In this document: piece by piece, positions 34,661-42,822 of the stretch
Layout: each line of letters starts with the position of its first letter
Numbering within the stretch: position 1 is the first letter of the stretch
Source: HGM04593 sp045591315
GTDB taxonomy: Bacteria > Bacteroidota > Bacteroidia > Bacteroidales > Bacteroidaceae
DNA: 64,000 nucleotides
Assembly: GCA_045591315.1 (NCBI GenBank)
Contig: JAZNSN010000081.1
Coordinates: forward strand, 178,494 to 242,493
Direction: 5' to 3'
The notes under the pieces: generated by a model
What the model saw: only the letters and a program-made list of their open reading frames with translations
What the model was told of the DNA's origin: nothing
Databases searched by the model: none
Position numbers and translations under genes: made by a program

Positions 34661-35917
34661 ATGATAAAGAAAGTTCATGGAGTGCTTAATGGCGAGGTTG
34701 TTCCTCCGCCGTCGAAGTCAAGGGCGCACCGTCTCCTTATTTGTGCAGCTCTTGGAAAAGAGCCATGCACTATCGTATGCAGCAGTGTAAATGACGATAT
34801 AATTGCCACAATGCGCTGTCTTAACGCTTTGGGTGCGTCCATAACCTATTCGTCGGGTGTGTTCAACGTCAATCCTGTCAAGGTGGTAAAAGGCGGCACA
34901 CTCGACTGCGGAGAGAGCGGTTCTACACTCCGTTTTCTCGTTTCGGTAGCGGCAGTCCTTGGTGCCGATGCGACATTCGTCGGTTCGGGAAAGCTTCCGC
35001 AACGTCCTATGGGAGCGTTGACCGATGTGCTTGCCGAGCATGGCATCTCTTTTACGCGCCTTGCAGCCGATGAGCTGCCTGTAAGCTGCCGGGGTGAGCT
35101 TCGTGGCGGCAAATACATTTTGCCGGGCAATATATCGTCGCAGTACCTTACCGGTCTGCTTTTCGCTCTGCCTCTTGCAAATGATGACAGCGAAATAGAG
35201 ATTGTAGGCGGCCTTACAAGTGCCTCTTATGTCGCAATGACTCTTGATGCCCTTGCAACGGCCGGCATAAGCATAGAACATAAAGGAAATATATTCAGGA
35301 TAAAAGGCAACCAGCAGTATCGTGTGCCTTCGGACTTGATTGTCGAGGGCGACTGGTCGTCTGCGGCCTTTTGGGTTGTTGCCGGTGTCGTAGGGGCAAA
35401 GCCTGTTACGGTATGCGGCATGAACGAGGAGTCGTTGCAGGGCGACAGTGCCATTGTAACGCACCTCCGCAATATGGGAGCATTCATCGGGCTGCAGGAC
35501 GGCAAGACAATAGCCATGCCCTCGCACCTCTTCGGTGCCGAACTCGACTGTACCGACACTCCCGACCTTGTGCCGGTCCTATCTGTTGCAGCTGCTGTAG
35601 CGCAGGGTACCACACTCTTTACCGGTGTAGGGCGTCTCCGTTTCAAGGAGTGCGACCGCCTTGCCGCAATGAAAGAGCTGCTTGCTCTCTATGGCATCTC
35701 GTCGCAGATAGGCGAGGATACCTTTACTGTCTTTGGCGGCGAGCCTGTGGCGAGCGGCGTTGTCGATAGCTGCGGTGATCACCGCATAGCTATGGCAGCA
35801 GCCATAATGTCAACGGTGTCGAGAGGTGTCACGGCTATCGACGGAGCCTCATGTGTGGCAAAGTCATACCCTGCCTTCTTCGACGATTTTGCTTCACTCG
35901 GAGGATCGGTGGAATAA
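34661..35917 (+). CDS. aroA: 3-phosphoshikimate 1-carboxyvinyltransferase (EPSP synthase)
   Basis: Adds enolpyruvate from PEP to shikimate 3-phosphate. 418 residues with PPPSKSRAHRLLICAA, DCGESGSTLRFL (the glyphosate/PEP-binding loop; Gly-Ser-Thr in place of the E. coli GNAGTA), GKLPQRPMG, RFKECDRLAAM and DHRIAMA. It starts on the base after the aroB stop, so translation is coupled. Glyphosate sensitivity cannot be read from this alone. Confidence 0.96.
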   Translation: MIKKVHGVLNGEVVPPPSKSRAHRLLICAALGKEPCTIVCSSVNDDIIATMRCLNALGASITYSSGVFNVNPVKVVKGGTLDCGESGSTLRFLVSVAAVLGADATFVGSGKLPQRPMGALTDVLAEHGISFTRLAADELPVSCRGELRGGKYILPGNISSQYLTGLLFALPLANDDSEIEIVGGLTSASYVAMTLDALATAGISIEHKGNIFRIKGNQQYRVPSDLIVEGDWSSAAFWVVAGVVGAKPVTVCGMNEESLQGDSAIVTHLRNMGAFIGLQDGKTIAMPSHLFGAELDCTDTPDLVPVLSVAAAVAQGTTLFTGVGRLRFKECDRLAAMKELLALYGISSQIGEDTFTVFGGEPVASGVVDSCGDHRIAMAAAIMSTVSRGVTAIDGASCVAKSYPAFFDDFASLGGSVE

Positions 35918-35943
35918 TAGAATAACACAAAAAATATACAAAT

Positions 35944-37086
35944 ATGGATTTAGACAAACTACGTCAGGAAATTGATGAGATAGATACCCAGATGTGCGAC
36001 CTTTTCGCGCGTCGCATGCAGGTAGTGTCAGGTATCGGAAAATACAAGAAAGAGAATAACCTCCCGGTGTATCACCCCTCACGCGCACGCGCCGTGCTCC
36101 ATAATGTATCAAAGCGTCTCGGCCCCGAATTCGAGGGCTACGGCCGTACATTGTACCGCACTATCTTCGACCTCAGCGAGTCATACGAGACACGTATGCT
36201 TTCCGAGGGCAGCGAGTTCTTCACATATTTCAAGAACATAGCATCGGTGCCGCCCCAGCCGTTCCCTAAGCGTGCTTCCGTAGCATGTGCCGGCTGCGAG
36301 GGCTCATACGCACACCTTGCTTCAGAGCGTCTTTTCGACCTTCCTGAGATAATGTACATGAGCAACTTCGAAGGAGTCTTCAAGGCAGTCAACAGCGGTT
36401 TGTGCGAGTTCGGTGTCCTCCCCATCGAGAACTCTCTCGCCGGCTCCGTGAATGCCATATACGACCTTCTCTCCGAATACAACGTAAGCATCGTACGTTC
36501 GGCACGTCTTAAGGTCGATCACGCGCTTCTCTCTGTTCCTGGCACCAAGCTTGAGGATATCCGTGAAATATATTCACACCAGCAGGCAATAAACCAGTGT
36601 TCCGATTTTCTCAATACCTTGAAGAACGTACGTGTAATCGCTTGTGAGAATACAGCCGAGGCTGCACGTATGGTGGCTCAAGGCGGTGACCCGACAAAAG
36701 CATCACTCTCTTCGCGCCTATGCGCCGAACTCTACCAGATGCAGGTTCTCAAATCGGCAATACAGAACCGCGACAACAACTATACCCGTTTCATCTGCAT
36801 TGCCAAAGAGCCTAAAATATATTCAGGAGCCGACCGTACAAGTGTCATGATAAATATCCCTAACCGTCCCGGAACACTCTTCCGCATCATGTCACGTTTC
36901 AATGCGACCGGTGTCAACCTTGTAAAGCTGGAGAGCCGTCAGATTCCCGAGCGCGAGTTCGAGTACCGCTTCTATTTCGATATTGAGGCTTCCGTATATA
37001 GCGAAGAGTTCCTCTCTCTTATGTGCGAGCTTCATGAGTGTGGAGAGCAGTTTAGGTATTTTGGGACGTATGCCGAAATAATATAA
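35944..37086 (+). CDS. pheA: Bifunctional chorismate mutase / prephenate dehydratase with ACT domain
   Basis: Converts chorismate through prephenate to phenylpyruvate for phenylalanine. 380 residues: AroQ-type chorismate mutase (1-85, LDKLRQEIDEIDTQMCDLF), prephenate dehydratase (about 105-290; substrate-binding VLPIENSLAGSV and the catalytic NNYTRFICI segment), and a C-terminal ACT domain (RTSVMINIPNRPGTLFRIM, ESRQIPEREFEYRFYFD) where phenylalanine feedback is usual. The dehydratase opening is VACAGCEGSYAHLA, with Cys residues in place of the more usual Y/F-Q-G. Last gene of the operon; a repeat array follows. Confidence 0.95.
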   Translation: MDLDKLRQEIDEIDTQMCDLFARRMQVVSGIGKYKKENNLPVYHPSRARAVLHNVSKRLGPEFEGYGRTLYRTIFDLSESYETRMLSEGSEFFTYFKNIASVPPQPFPKRASVACAGCEGSYAHLASERLFDLPEIMYMSNFEGVFKAVNSGLCEFGVLPIENSLAGSVNAIYDLLSEYNVSIVRSARLKVDHALLSVPGTKLEDIREIYSHQQAINQCSDFLNTLKNVRVIACENTAEAARMVAQGGDPTKASLSSRLCAELYQMQVLKSAIQNRDNNYTRFICIAKEPKIYSGADRTSVMINIPNRPGTLFRIMSRFNATGVNLVKLESRQIPEREFEYRFYFDIEASVYSEEFLSLMCELHECGEQFRYFGTYAEII

Positions 37087-37095
37087 ATTATTGTC

Positions 37096-37334
37096 TAAAT
37101 TGGTGATAACTGCGTTACGCTTGGTTTTGTAAACAGTCATTTAGGTTTACTAAACTCCTGTTTCCAAAACCGTCGCAAGCCTTGTTCTCCCCAATTTATA
37201 CTAATAATTTGCGTTGGAATAATGGCGATAACTGCGTTACACTTGGTTTTGTAAACAGTCATTTAGGTTCACTAAACTCCTGTTTCCAGAATCTTCGCAA
37301 GCCTTGCTCTCGCCGTTTTATGCCAACAATTAGA
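37096..37334. repeat. Two tandem copies of a ~105-base palindromic element (period 122)
   Basis: Copy 1 (37096-37198) is bounded by TAAATTGG and CCAATTTA. Its centre pairs GGTTTTGTAAACAG (37123-37136) with CTGTTTCCAAAACC (37158-37171), one mismatch, around an inner TTTAG/CTAAA stem. Copy 2 has the same 14-base arms at 37245-37258 and 37280-37293, where changes in the 3' arm keep pairing through G-T wobbles, and its outer stem is GGCGA/TCGCC instead of TTGG/CCAA. The two copies are otherwise nearly identical over the central 60 bases. Confidence 0.85.
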
Positions 37335-37402
37335 AACAAGGCATTTTGCCTAAAACGACGATAGCTGTGCTATAATGCAATAAATATACTGCGAATACGT
37401 TA

Positions 37403-37457
37403 TACGTTTGTTGTTTGGCTGTTGCTGATTATCGGCTGTTGTTAAGCAACAAACGTA
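37403..37457. promoter_or_regulatory. 11-bp dyad TACGTTTGTTG / CAACAAACGTA
   Basis: Arms 37403-37413 and 37447-37457 are exact reverse complements around 33 bases that hold two copies of GGCTGTTG. It ends 27 bases before the start of the small membrane protein gene and could be an operator or an mRNA leader hairpin. Confidence 0.4.
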
Positions 37458-37484
37458 AATTGTTTCTTGCAAATCCTTTATTAT

Positions 37485-38069
37485 ATGAGTCAAAATGTTG
37501 CTGCTATAGTCAAATGGAGCATACTTTTTTTATGTTGGTTGCTTTTCTCACCGTTGTTCTACTGGCTTGCTGGTAAGTGGGGTATGGTAAGCAGAACAAG
37601 ACGTATATGGCTGTCGATCTTTTCGCCAAATATGATAATACTCTTTTGCCTGTTGCTTCTGCTGATTGTCCTGTTTGTGGTATATATGGCTATGCTTTAC
37701 AATAGCTTGGATAGGGTATATATCTATGAAGATTCTGAAAGATTGAAGAGGATAACAGGTGTGGCATTCCCGGAATTCAAACTTATGGAATATGAAAAGG
37801 GTGAGACTAATTTCTTGGGTGATTACGAGGATAAATTCATTCTTGAAATGGAAGAGGAACTTTCAGAAGCAACATATCACCATCTTGACAGCATAATAGA
37901 GTGTGGTGATGCTCATTGGAGCAAGGATGGCAAAAGGTATTGGTACAGGAATATCTGGGGCAATGGCGAACCGACACCCGAAGGTGAGGACTCAAAAAAT
38001 GACCGTTTCCTGGAAATCGATTTCGAGAAAGGAAACCGCATCGTAAATATACGTTGGGGTATTTGGTAA
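37485..38069 (+). CDS. Small membrane protein of unknown function
   Basis: 194 residues, not recognised. Two hydrophobic segments near the N-terminus (about residues 11-31 and 48-70, the latter FSPNMIILFCLLLLLIVLFVV) anchor it; the remaining ~120 residues are charged, with several acidic patches (EYEKGETNFLGDYEDKF, EMEEELSEATYHHL) and a Trp/Tyr-rich stretch (HWSKDGKRYWYRNIW). The last residues form a strand-like pattern. I start at ATG 37485; the frame extends 18 bases further to a TTG at 37467. It lies between a repeat array and aroQ (15-base gap), so it may be transcribed with aroQ. Confidence 0.7.
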   Translation: MSQNVAAIVKWSILFLCWLLFSPLFYWLAGKWGMVSRTRRIWLSIFSPNMIILFCLLLLLIVLFVVYMAMLYNSLDRVYIYEDSERLKRITGVAFPEFKLMEYEKGETNFLGDYEDKFILEMEEELSEATYHHLDSIIECGDAHWSKDGKRYWYRNIWGNGEPTPEGEDSKNDRFLEIDFEKGNRIVNIRWGIW

Positions 38070-38084
38070 TAAAAGAATGAAAAT

Positions 38085-38513
38085 ATGAAAAGAATATTGG
38101 TTATAAATGGTCCAAACCTCAACCTCTTGGGTTTGCGTGAACCCGCGCTTTATGGGGCGCAGAATTTTGAAACCCTGCAAGCTTCAATACGTGAGTGGGC
38201 TGCTGGCCTCGCTCTTGAGGTCGAACTCTTCCAGTCGAATCATGAGGGTGTTATTGTCGACAAGATACAGGCTGCATATGGTGTGTTTGACGGCATATTA
38301 ATAAATCCTGCAGCTTATACCCACACAAGCGTCGCTATACTAGATGCCTTGAAGGCAGTTGCCCTTCCTACCGTCGAGGTACATCTTACCGATATTACCA
38401 CTCGCGAGAAGTTCCGTCAGTTCTCCTTCGTGTCGCTCTATGCCCAAAAGACAATCTGCGGAAAGGGATTCGACGGCTATAAAGAGGGCCTTGAGTATCT
38501 TGCCGGCCTATGA
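38085..38513 (+). CDS. aroQ: 3-dehydroquinate dehydratase, type II
   Basis: Third shikimate step. The 142-residue type II enzyme has INGPNLNLLG, QSNHEGVIVDKIQ, INPAAYTHTSVAI (with the catalytic His region) and VEVHLTDI. Length normal for dodecameric type II enzymes. It is 1 kb from the main aromatic operon, separated by the repeat array and a membrane protein gene. The stop overlaps the start of the next gene (ATGA). Confidence 0.96.
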   Translation: MKRILVINGPNLNLLGLREPALYGAQNFETLQASIREWAAGLALEVELFQSNHEGVIVDKIQAAYGVFDGILINPAAYTHTSVAILDALKAVALPTVEVHLTDITTREKFRQFSFVSLYAQKTICGKGFDGYKEGLEYLAGL

Positions 38514-40012
38514 AAATCTTTCCCACATCGGCAATCAAGGCTATAGATGCATATACAATCGTGCATGAGCCGATAGCCTCAATAGATCTTATGGAGCGTG
38601 CTGCACGTGCCATTTTCCATGCTGTTCTGGAGCATTGCACCGAAACTCGCTTTGTTGTGTTCGCAGGCCCCGGAAACAATGGCGGGGACGGCCTTGCCGT
38701 GGCGCGTATGCTGCATAATGCCGGGCGCGAAGTTGCGGTGTGGCTCATCAATCCAAAGGGCAAGCTCTCTCCCGACTGTGCGGTAAATCTTGAACGCTTG
38801 AAGGAGTGCGGAACAGTTGTCAATGAGGTGTGCAGTTCGTTTGAAATGCCTTCTGTCGGCAGTGATACGGTTATTGTCGATGCTCTCTTCGGCAGCGGGC
38901 TAAGCAAGCCGGTGGAGGAGGGGCTCTTTGCATCTGTAATTGAAGGCATAAACAGTGCGGAGTGCAAGGTGGTTGCCGTGGATATGCCGTCGGGGCTTCC
39001 CGGCGAGTGCGATGCTCTTGTTTCGGGTGTGGCTGTACGTGCAACATATACTTTTACATTGCAGTTTCCGAAGGTATCGCTTCTGATGCCCGAAAATGCA
39101 TGTTATGCAGGTGAAGTGAGAATAATCGACATAGCACTCTCGAAAGAGGGAATGGAACAGACTCGAACTAATCTCTTTTTCCTTGATGAAAACGACATAA
39201 AAGGGTTGCTCAATCCACGATGGGGGCATGCCCATAAGGGGTGCTTCGGGCATGGACTGCTCGTTGCCGGTTCACGGGGAATGGCCGGAGCATCAGTTCT
39301 TGCCGCGCGTGCTGCATTGCGCTCAGGTGTGGGGCTGCTGACAGTTCATCTCCCAGCATGCAACAACTCTATTATGCAGGTGGCAGTTCCCGAAGCCATG
39401 ACAAGCATCGACAGCAACGGGGCCTGTTTCAGTGAACCGCCATGTACAGGAAAATACAATGCGGTGGCAGTAGGTCCGGGGCTGGGCACAAGCGAACTGA
39501 GCGAGAAGGCGCTTCTCGGCCTTATCGACAACTGCCGTGTGCCAATGGTGGTCGATGCCGATGCGCTGAACATAATTGCACGTAACCCTCATTATTTGTC
39601 ACGCTTGCCCGAAGGAAGCATCATCACTCCTCATCCGGGCGAGTTCGCAAGGCTGTTCGGCAAGGCAAGCAGGTACAGCTCCATAAATTCCGTGCGTTCT
39701 GTGGCTTGCGAGAATGGTATTGCCATCGTGCTGAAGGGCGCATATACTGCAATAATAGCTCCTGACGGTAATGTATATTTCAACAGTACGGGCAATCCCG
39801 GAATGGCGACTGCCGGAAGCGGCGATGTCCTTTCCGGAGTGCTCCTCTCGCTTCTGGCGCAGGGGTACACTGCAAAGGATGCTGCACTGGCAGGAGTTTA
39901 TCTTCACGGGCTTGCCGGTGACTGTGCTGTAAGTGCTAAAGGGGTTGTATCTATGGTGGCAGGTGATATCGTCGATTTTCTTCCTAAGGCCTTTGTCTCC
40001 TTAGGAATATGA
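38510..40012 (+). CDS. nnr: Bifunctional NAD(P)HX epimerase/dehydratase
   Basis: Repairs hydrated NADH and NADPH. 500 residues with two domains: N-terminal YjeF epimerase (about 1-215; FAGPGNNGGDGLAVARML, VDALFGSGLSKPV, DMPSGLPGE) and C-terminal ADP-dependent dehydratase of the ribokinase-like fold (about 230-500; VGPGLGTSE, VDADALNII, TPHPGEFARLFG, GNPGMATAGSGDVLSGVL). Translation is coupled to aroQ by a 4-base overlap. Confidence 0.95.
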   Translation: MKIFPTSAIKAIDAYTIVHEPIASIDLMERAARAIFHAVLEHCTETRFVVFAGPGNNGGDGLAVARMLHNAGREVAVWLINPKGKLSPDCAVNLERLKECGTVVNEVCSSFEMPSVGSDTVIVDALFGSGLSKPVEEGLFASVIEGINSAECKVVAVDMPSGLPGECDALVSGVAVRATYTFTLQFPKVSLLMPENACYAGEVRIIDIALSKEGMEQTRTNLFFLDENDIKGLLNPRWGHAHKGCFGHGLLVAGSRGMAGASVLAARAALRSGVGLLTVHLPACNNSIMQVAVPEAMTSIDSNGACFSEPPCTGKYNAVAVGPGLGTSELSEKALLGLIDNCRVPMVVDADALNIIARNPHYLSRLPEGSIITPHPGEFARLFGKASRYSSINSVRSVACENGIAIVLKGAYTAIIAPDGNVYFNSTGNPGMATAGSGDVLSGVLLSLLAQGYTAKDAALAGVYLHGLAGDCAVSAKGVVSMVAGDIVDFLPKAFVSLGI

Positions 40013-40093
40013 AGTTAACTTTTGTTGCCGATGTAATAACCGGCGGCAATGTGCGTTAAAGAAAGAAACAGTTTATAAGAACATAACCATTAT

Positions 40094-40624
40094 ATGAAAA
40101 ATATCATTTTGACAGCAATGTTTGCAACGGCGGCGCTTCTCTTTGCCGGTTGCAGTGACGAGAATCCATATTCGGGCTATCATGCGAGCTTTAAGTTCAA
40201 TAGTACTTTCCACCCGTATAACCAGGTGCGTACTCCAGGCCAATATATATGCGTAAGACGTGGCAGGAACCATGGAGAGTACAAGCTCACCGATGCTCTG
40301 GGAAAAACAACTACAGTGCAGGTCCCCGAAATTGACCTTCAGCAGGGCAAGTTCCATTATGGCTTGGGCGGCTTGATAATAGGTACTCCTTCGGCCTATG
40401 GCGAAGGAGCGCTGATAGTGTATGACTGGGCATGCCCAAGCTGCGACCTTGAAAAGTACAGATTGAATATAGACCGTGACGGCGGAACAGGCAAGGCGAC
40501 ATGCCCGGAATGCGGTACGGAATTTGACCTCAACAGCGGCGGCGTGGCAGTCAAGAAAAAGTCCAAGCCATTGCGCAGGTACCGTGTGATTGATGACGGC
40601 ACGACAGTGATTGTGCAAAATTAA
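40094..40624 (+). CDS. Lipoprotein with C-terminal CxxC-x19-CxxC metal-site-like motif
   Basis: 176 residues. Lipobox LLFAGCSD with Cys20. The N-terminal half is Tyr/Gly-rich with a GYHASFKFN opening. The C-terminal half has four Cys in a zinc-ribbon-like arrangement (Cys114, Cys117, Cys137, Cys140: CPSC and CPEC). The surrounding pattern (GEGALIVYDWACPSC, GTEFDLNSGG) recalls Rieske domains, but their His ligands are absent, so a structural zinc site or rubredoxin-like centre is more likely. Function unknown. Its own leader is 81 bases long; a tRNA gene follows. Confidence 0.75.
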   Translation: MKNIILTAMFATAALLFAGCSDENPYSGYHASFKFNSTFHPYNQVRTPGQYICVRRGRNHGEYKLTDALGKTTTVQVPEIDLQQGKFHYGLGGLIIGTPSAYGEGALIVYDWACPSCDLEKYRLNIDRDGGTGKATCPECGTEFDLNSGGVAVKKKSKPLRRYRVIDDGTTVIVQN

Positions 40625-40634
40625 GGTGTTGCAT

Positions 40635-40665
40635 TTTGCAATTCTCTTCAAATATCTTATCTTTG
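40635..40665 (+). promoter_or_regulatory. Promoter of tRNA-Leu (TTTG - 19 bases - TATCTTTG)
   Basis: TTTG at 40635-40638 and TATCTTTG at 40658-40665 fit the Bacteroidota consensus exactly in sequence and spacing, 36 bases before the mature tRNA. Confidence 0.85.
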
Positions 40666-40670
40666 CAACC

Positions 40671-40689
40671 GCTATCGCTATGCGATAGC
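40671..40689 (+). other. 8-bp hairpin in the tRNA-Leu leader
   Basis: GCTATCGC and GCGATAGC pair perfectly around TAT. It lies at or just after the predicted transcript start and 12 bases before the mature tRNA 5' end. Confidence 0.6.
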
Positions 40690-40701
40690 ACACATAAGGT
40701 C

Positions 40702-40787
40702 GCTCGAATGGTGGAATCGGTAGACACGAAGGACTTAAAATCCTTTGGCATTTAAACGCCGTGCGGGTTCAAGTCCCGCTTCGAGTA
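40702..40787 (+). tRNA. tRNA-Leu (anticodon TAA)
   Basis: 86 bases with a long variable arm as expected for Leu. Acceptor arm GCTCGAA pairs with TTCGAGT (a G-T pair at position 1-72), discriminator A. The anticodon loop CTTAAAA between AAGGA and TCCTT gives anticodon TAA, reading UUA. The T arm GCGGG-TTCAAGT-CCCGC is standard. CCA is not encoded. Confidence 0.96.
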
Positions 40788-40795
40788 CTGGATGA

Positions 40796-40829
40796 TGCCA
40801 ACAGCCTATACTGGCCGTTGGCATTTTTT
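40796..40829 (+). terminator. Terminator of tRNA-Leu
   Basis: TGCCAAC (40796-40802) pairs with GTTGGCA (40817-40823), with an inner GCC/GGC pair, followed by six T. Confidence 0.88.
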
Positions 40830-41019
40830 GTGTTCCCTGGTGAGCAAGGTTTATGCATAGAACAGCTTGATGTTGAAGATGTGAGTTTTGCAGGTGACTC
40901 GTTCCGCAAATGTCTTTTTTATGTGAAAAATAGTAAAAAAGCGACATTTTATTAGAAAGGAGTATTTTTTGACGGAATTTTGGATTATATTCGCAAAATA
41001 ATTCTGTGTGCAAAACTGA

Positions 41020-41027
41020 TAATTTTG
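41020..41027 (+). promoter_or_regulatory. Candidate -7 box (TAATTTTG)
   Basis: Exact TAnnTTTG match 27-33 bases before the start of the Ig-like protein gene; no TTTG at the expected -33 distance. Confidence 0.45.
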
Positions 41028-41054
41028 ATATTAATCTAATAATAATTAAAAACT

Positions 41055-42671
41055 ATGCTTATGAAAAAATTTACACTTTTATTTTTATCAATGTTCTGCA
41101 TGCTGGGCGCAGCCGTGGCACAGGATATAGACGATGAAGCATTTGCATTGCAGTACACATCACCCAAAAATGGTGCGTCCGTTTTCAGCGTAAACTACAT
41201 CCAGCTTGTATTCAACAAGGATGTAACAGTTACACTCCCGGAGGGTGGCATTGAGGTAAAGAACACCGAAACCGGTGAAGGCCTTAAACTCACACGTGTT
41301 TACGAAGACCCTTATATGGAAAAGAAAATGGTAATGCTCATGTTTGAGCAGAGAACCGTGATTGACGAAAAGGACGGACAGGAGAAACTGGAAGATATGT
41401 ACATCAATACTCCAGGCACATACAGCTACACAATCCCGGCCGGTGTAATTACAAGTGTCGACAACGAGGTATTCCCCGAGCAGACATTCACATTTACCAT
41501 TGCCAAACCATTGGCCATAGAAAGTGTCTCACCGAACAGTTCTACAACACAACTTGACAAAATTGTCTTCACATTCAGCACACCTATTGCAGAGGTTAAG
41601 ATACCCGCAGACGGAATGTACATTGTTGACAACTATTGGACCCCCGTAGTTAAAATCAAGGATAACGCAATCATCAGCGAGGACAAGAAGAGTGTCACTC
41701 TGGAGCTTGAGACACCGATAACCAAACCCGGCAGCTACAATCTGGATATCTATGAGGGCATCTTTGTAGGCGAAGATGGCGGAATAAATGAATACAGAAA
41801 TTTCCAATTCCAGATTATTGACACAGCTCCATCTTTCTCTCTCAACTATAACGAGGGTGATAGAGTAAAGCAGCTTGGCGACCTTGAAATCACATTCAAG
41901 AACGTGAACGAGGTTGAGCTTGTTGAAGGTGCCGACCCTGTTGTCGTTTATATTCCCGGTGATTCAGAGATAGAGGGTACAGCAACATTGTCAGGTAACA
42001 AGATTACCGTATCATTCGGTGAGCTCACAGAAGAAGGCGTATATACATATGCAATCCCTGAAGGTTTCTTTACCATGGACGGTGTTGCGAATGAATATAC
42101 TTCAGTAAGCGTAGAACTATATACATTTACAATAGAGCCGCTTGAGGTGGTAAGCGTTACTCCGGTAAACGGCAATGTTGAGCAGCTCGATAGAATTATC
42201 ATCGAATTCAACCAGAATGTAACACTCTCTTTGGATGAGAACTGGCAGCAGATTTCACAGCAGATTGTATTGAAGGGCGAAGACAAGGATTATACTTTGA
42301 CATATAACCCAATGTCTAACCTCGGCAAAACACTTGAGTATCTTGTAAATGCAAAGTGGACAGGCTACGAGTATACAGTTACACCTATTACTGCTGCAGG
42401 CAAATATACACTCGACCTTTCACAGATTATCGTTGACCATGCTGCTGAGGACTATATTGATGAGTGGGGTTATCCTAACACAAAGTGGCACAGCAAGAAT
42501 CAGGTTTGCTCAGGTTCTAAAGAGTGGACTATCAATAACAGTACCGGCATTGACGAGGTAAAGGGTGAAAACGGAAATGTCAAGGCTATTTACGACTTGA
42601 CCGGAAGAAAAGTAGAAATCCCGACAAAGGGAATATACATTATCGACGGCAAAAAGGTTTTTGTAAAATAA
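41055..42671 (+). CDS. Secreted protein with repeated Ig-like domains and C-terminal sorting-like motif
   Basis: 538 residues with a signal peptide (FTLLFLSMFCMLGAAVAQ). It contains about four repeats of an Ig-like fold, each opening with phrases such as VNYIQLVFNKDVTV, LDKIVFTFSTPI, LGDLEITFKNV and LDRIIIEFNQNV, and ending in GTYSYTIP/GVYTYAIP/GKYTLDL. The last ~28 residues (AIYDLTGRKVEIPTKGIYII) match the short tail often labelled type IX sorting domain in this order; whether it directs secretion here is unknown. Met codons at 41055 and 41061 (MKKF) are both possible starts. Function: surface-located, possibly adhesive or binding (inference). Confidence 0.8.
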   Translation: MLMKKFTLLFLSMFCMLGAAVAQDIDDEAFALQYTSPKNGASVFSVNYIQLVFNKDVTVTLPEGGIEVKNTETGEGLKLTRVYEDPYMEKKMVMLMFEQRTVIDEKDGQEKLEDMYINTPGTYSYTIPAGVITSVDNEVFPEQTFTFTIAKPLAIESVSPNSSTTQLDKIVFTFSTPIAEVKIPADGMYIVDNYWTPVVKIKDNAIISEDKKSVTLELETPITKPGSYNLDIYEGIFVGEDGGINEYRNFQFQIIDTAPSFSLNYNEGDRVKQLGDLEITFKNVNEVELVEGADPVVVYIPGDSEIEGTATLSGNKITVSFGELTEEGVYTYAIPEGFFTMDGVANEYTSVSVELYTFTIEPLEVVSVTPVNGNVEQLDRIIIEFNQNVTLSLDENWQQISQQIVLKGEDKDYTLTYNPMSNLGKTLEYLVNAKWTGYEYTVTPITAAGKYTLDLSQIIVDHAAEDYIDEWGYPNTKWHSKNQVCSGSKEWTINNSTGIDEVKGENGNVKAIYDLTGRKVEIPTKGIYIIDGKKVFVK

Positions 42672-42701
42672 AGCCGTAAATAGTTTGGCAACTTAAATAT
42701 T

Positions 42702-42740
42702 ATGGGCGAGGATTTTTTCCTCGCCCATTGTTGTTTTCTT
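42702..42740 (+). terminator. Terminator of the Ig-like protein gene
   Basis: ATGGGCGAGG (42702-42711) pairs with CCTCGCCCAT (42719-42728) around a T-rich loop, then a T-rich tail. Confidence 0.85.
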
Positions 42741-42822
42741 AGCATAGGTTATTAATGCCGATTGTATGTTAACCGGAGTTCGATATAAAATTTTCGCTAT
42801 AAATTGGTGTGTTTGTATAGTG

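Larger units (their letters stand above)
37087..37484. other. 398-base non-coding interval after pheA
   Basis: Contains the 122-base-period palindromic repeat array (37096-37334), a further hairpin made of CGTTTTA and TAAAACG (37314-37363), and an 11-bp dyad (37403-37457). No open frame with codon character and no clear promoter box for the next gene. Confidence 0.7.
40625..41054. other. 430-base interval around the tRNA gene
   Basis: Holds the tRNA promoter, tRNA-Leu and its terminator (40635-40829). From 40830 to 41054 it is A/T-rich leader sequence with a TAATTTTG box at 41020; no gene seen. Confidence 0.7.
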
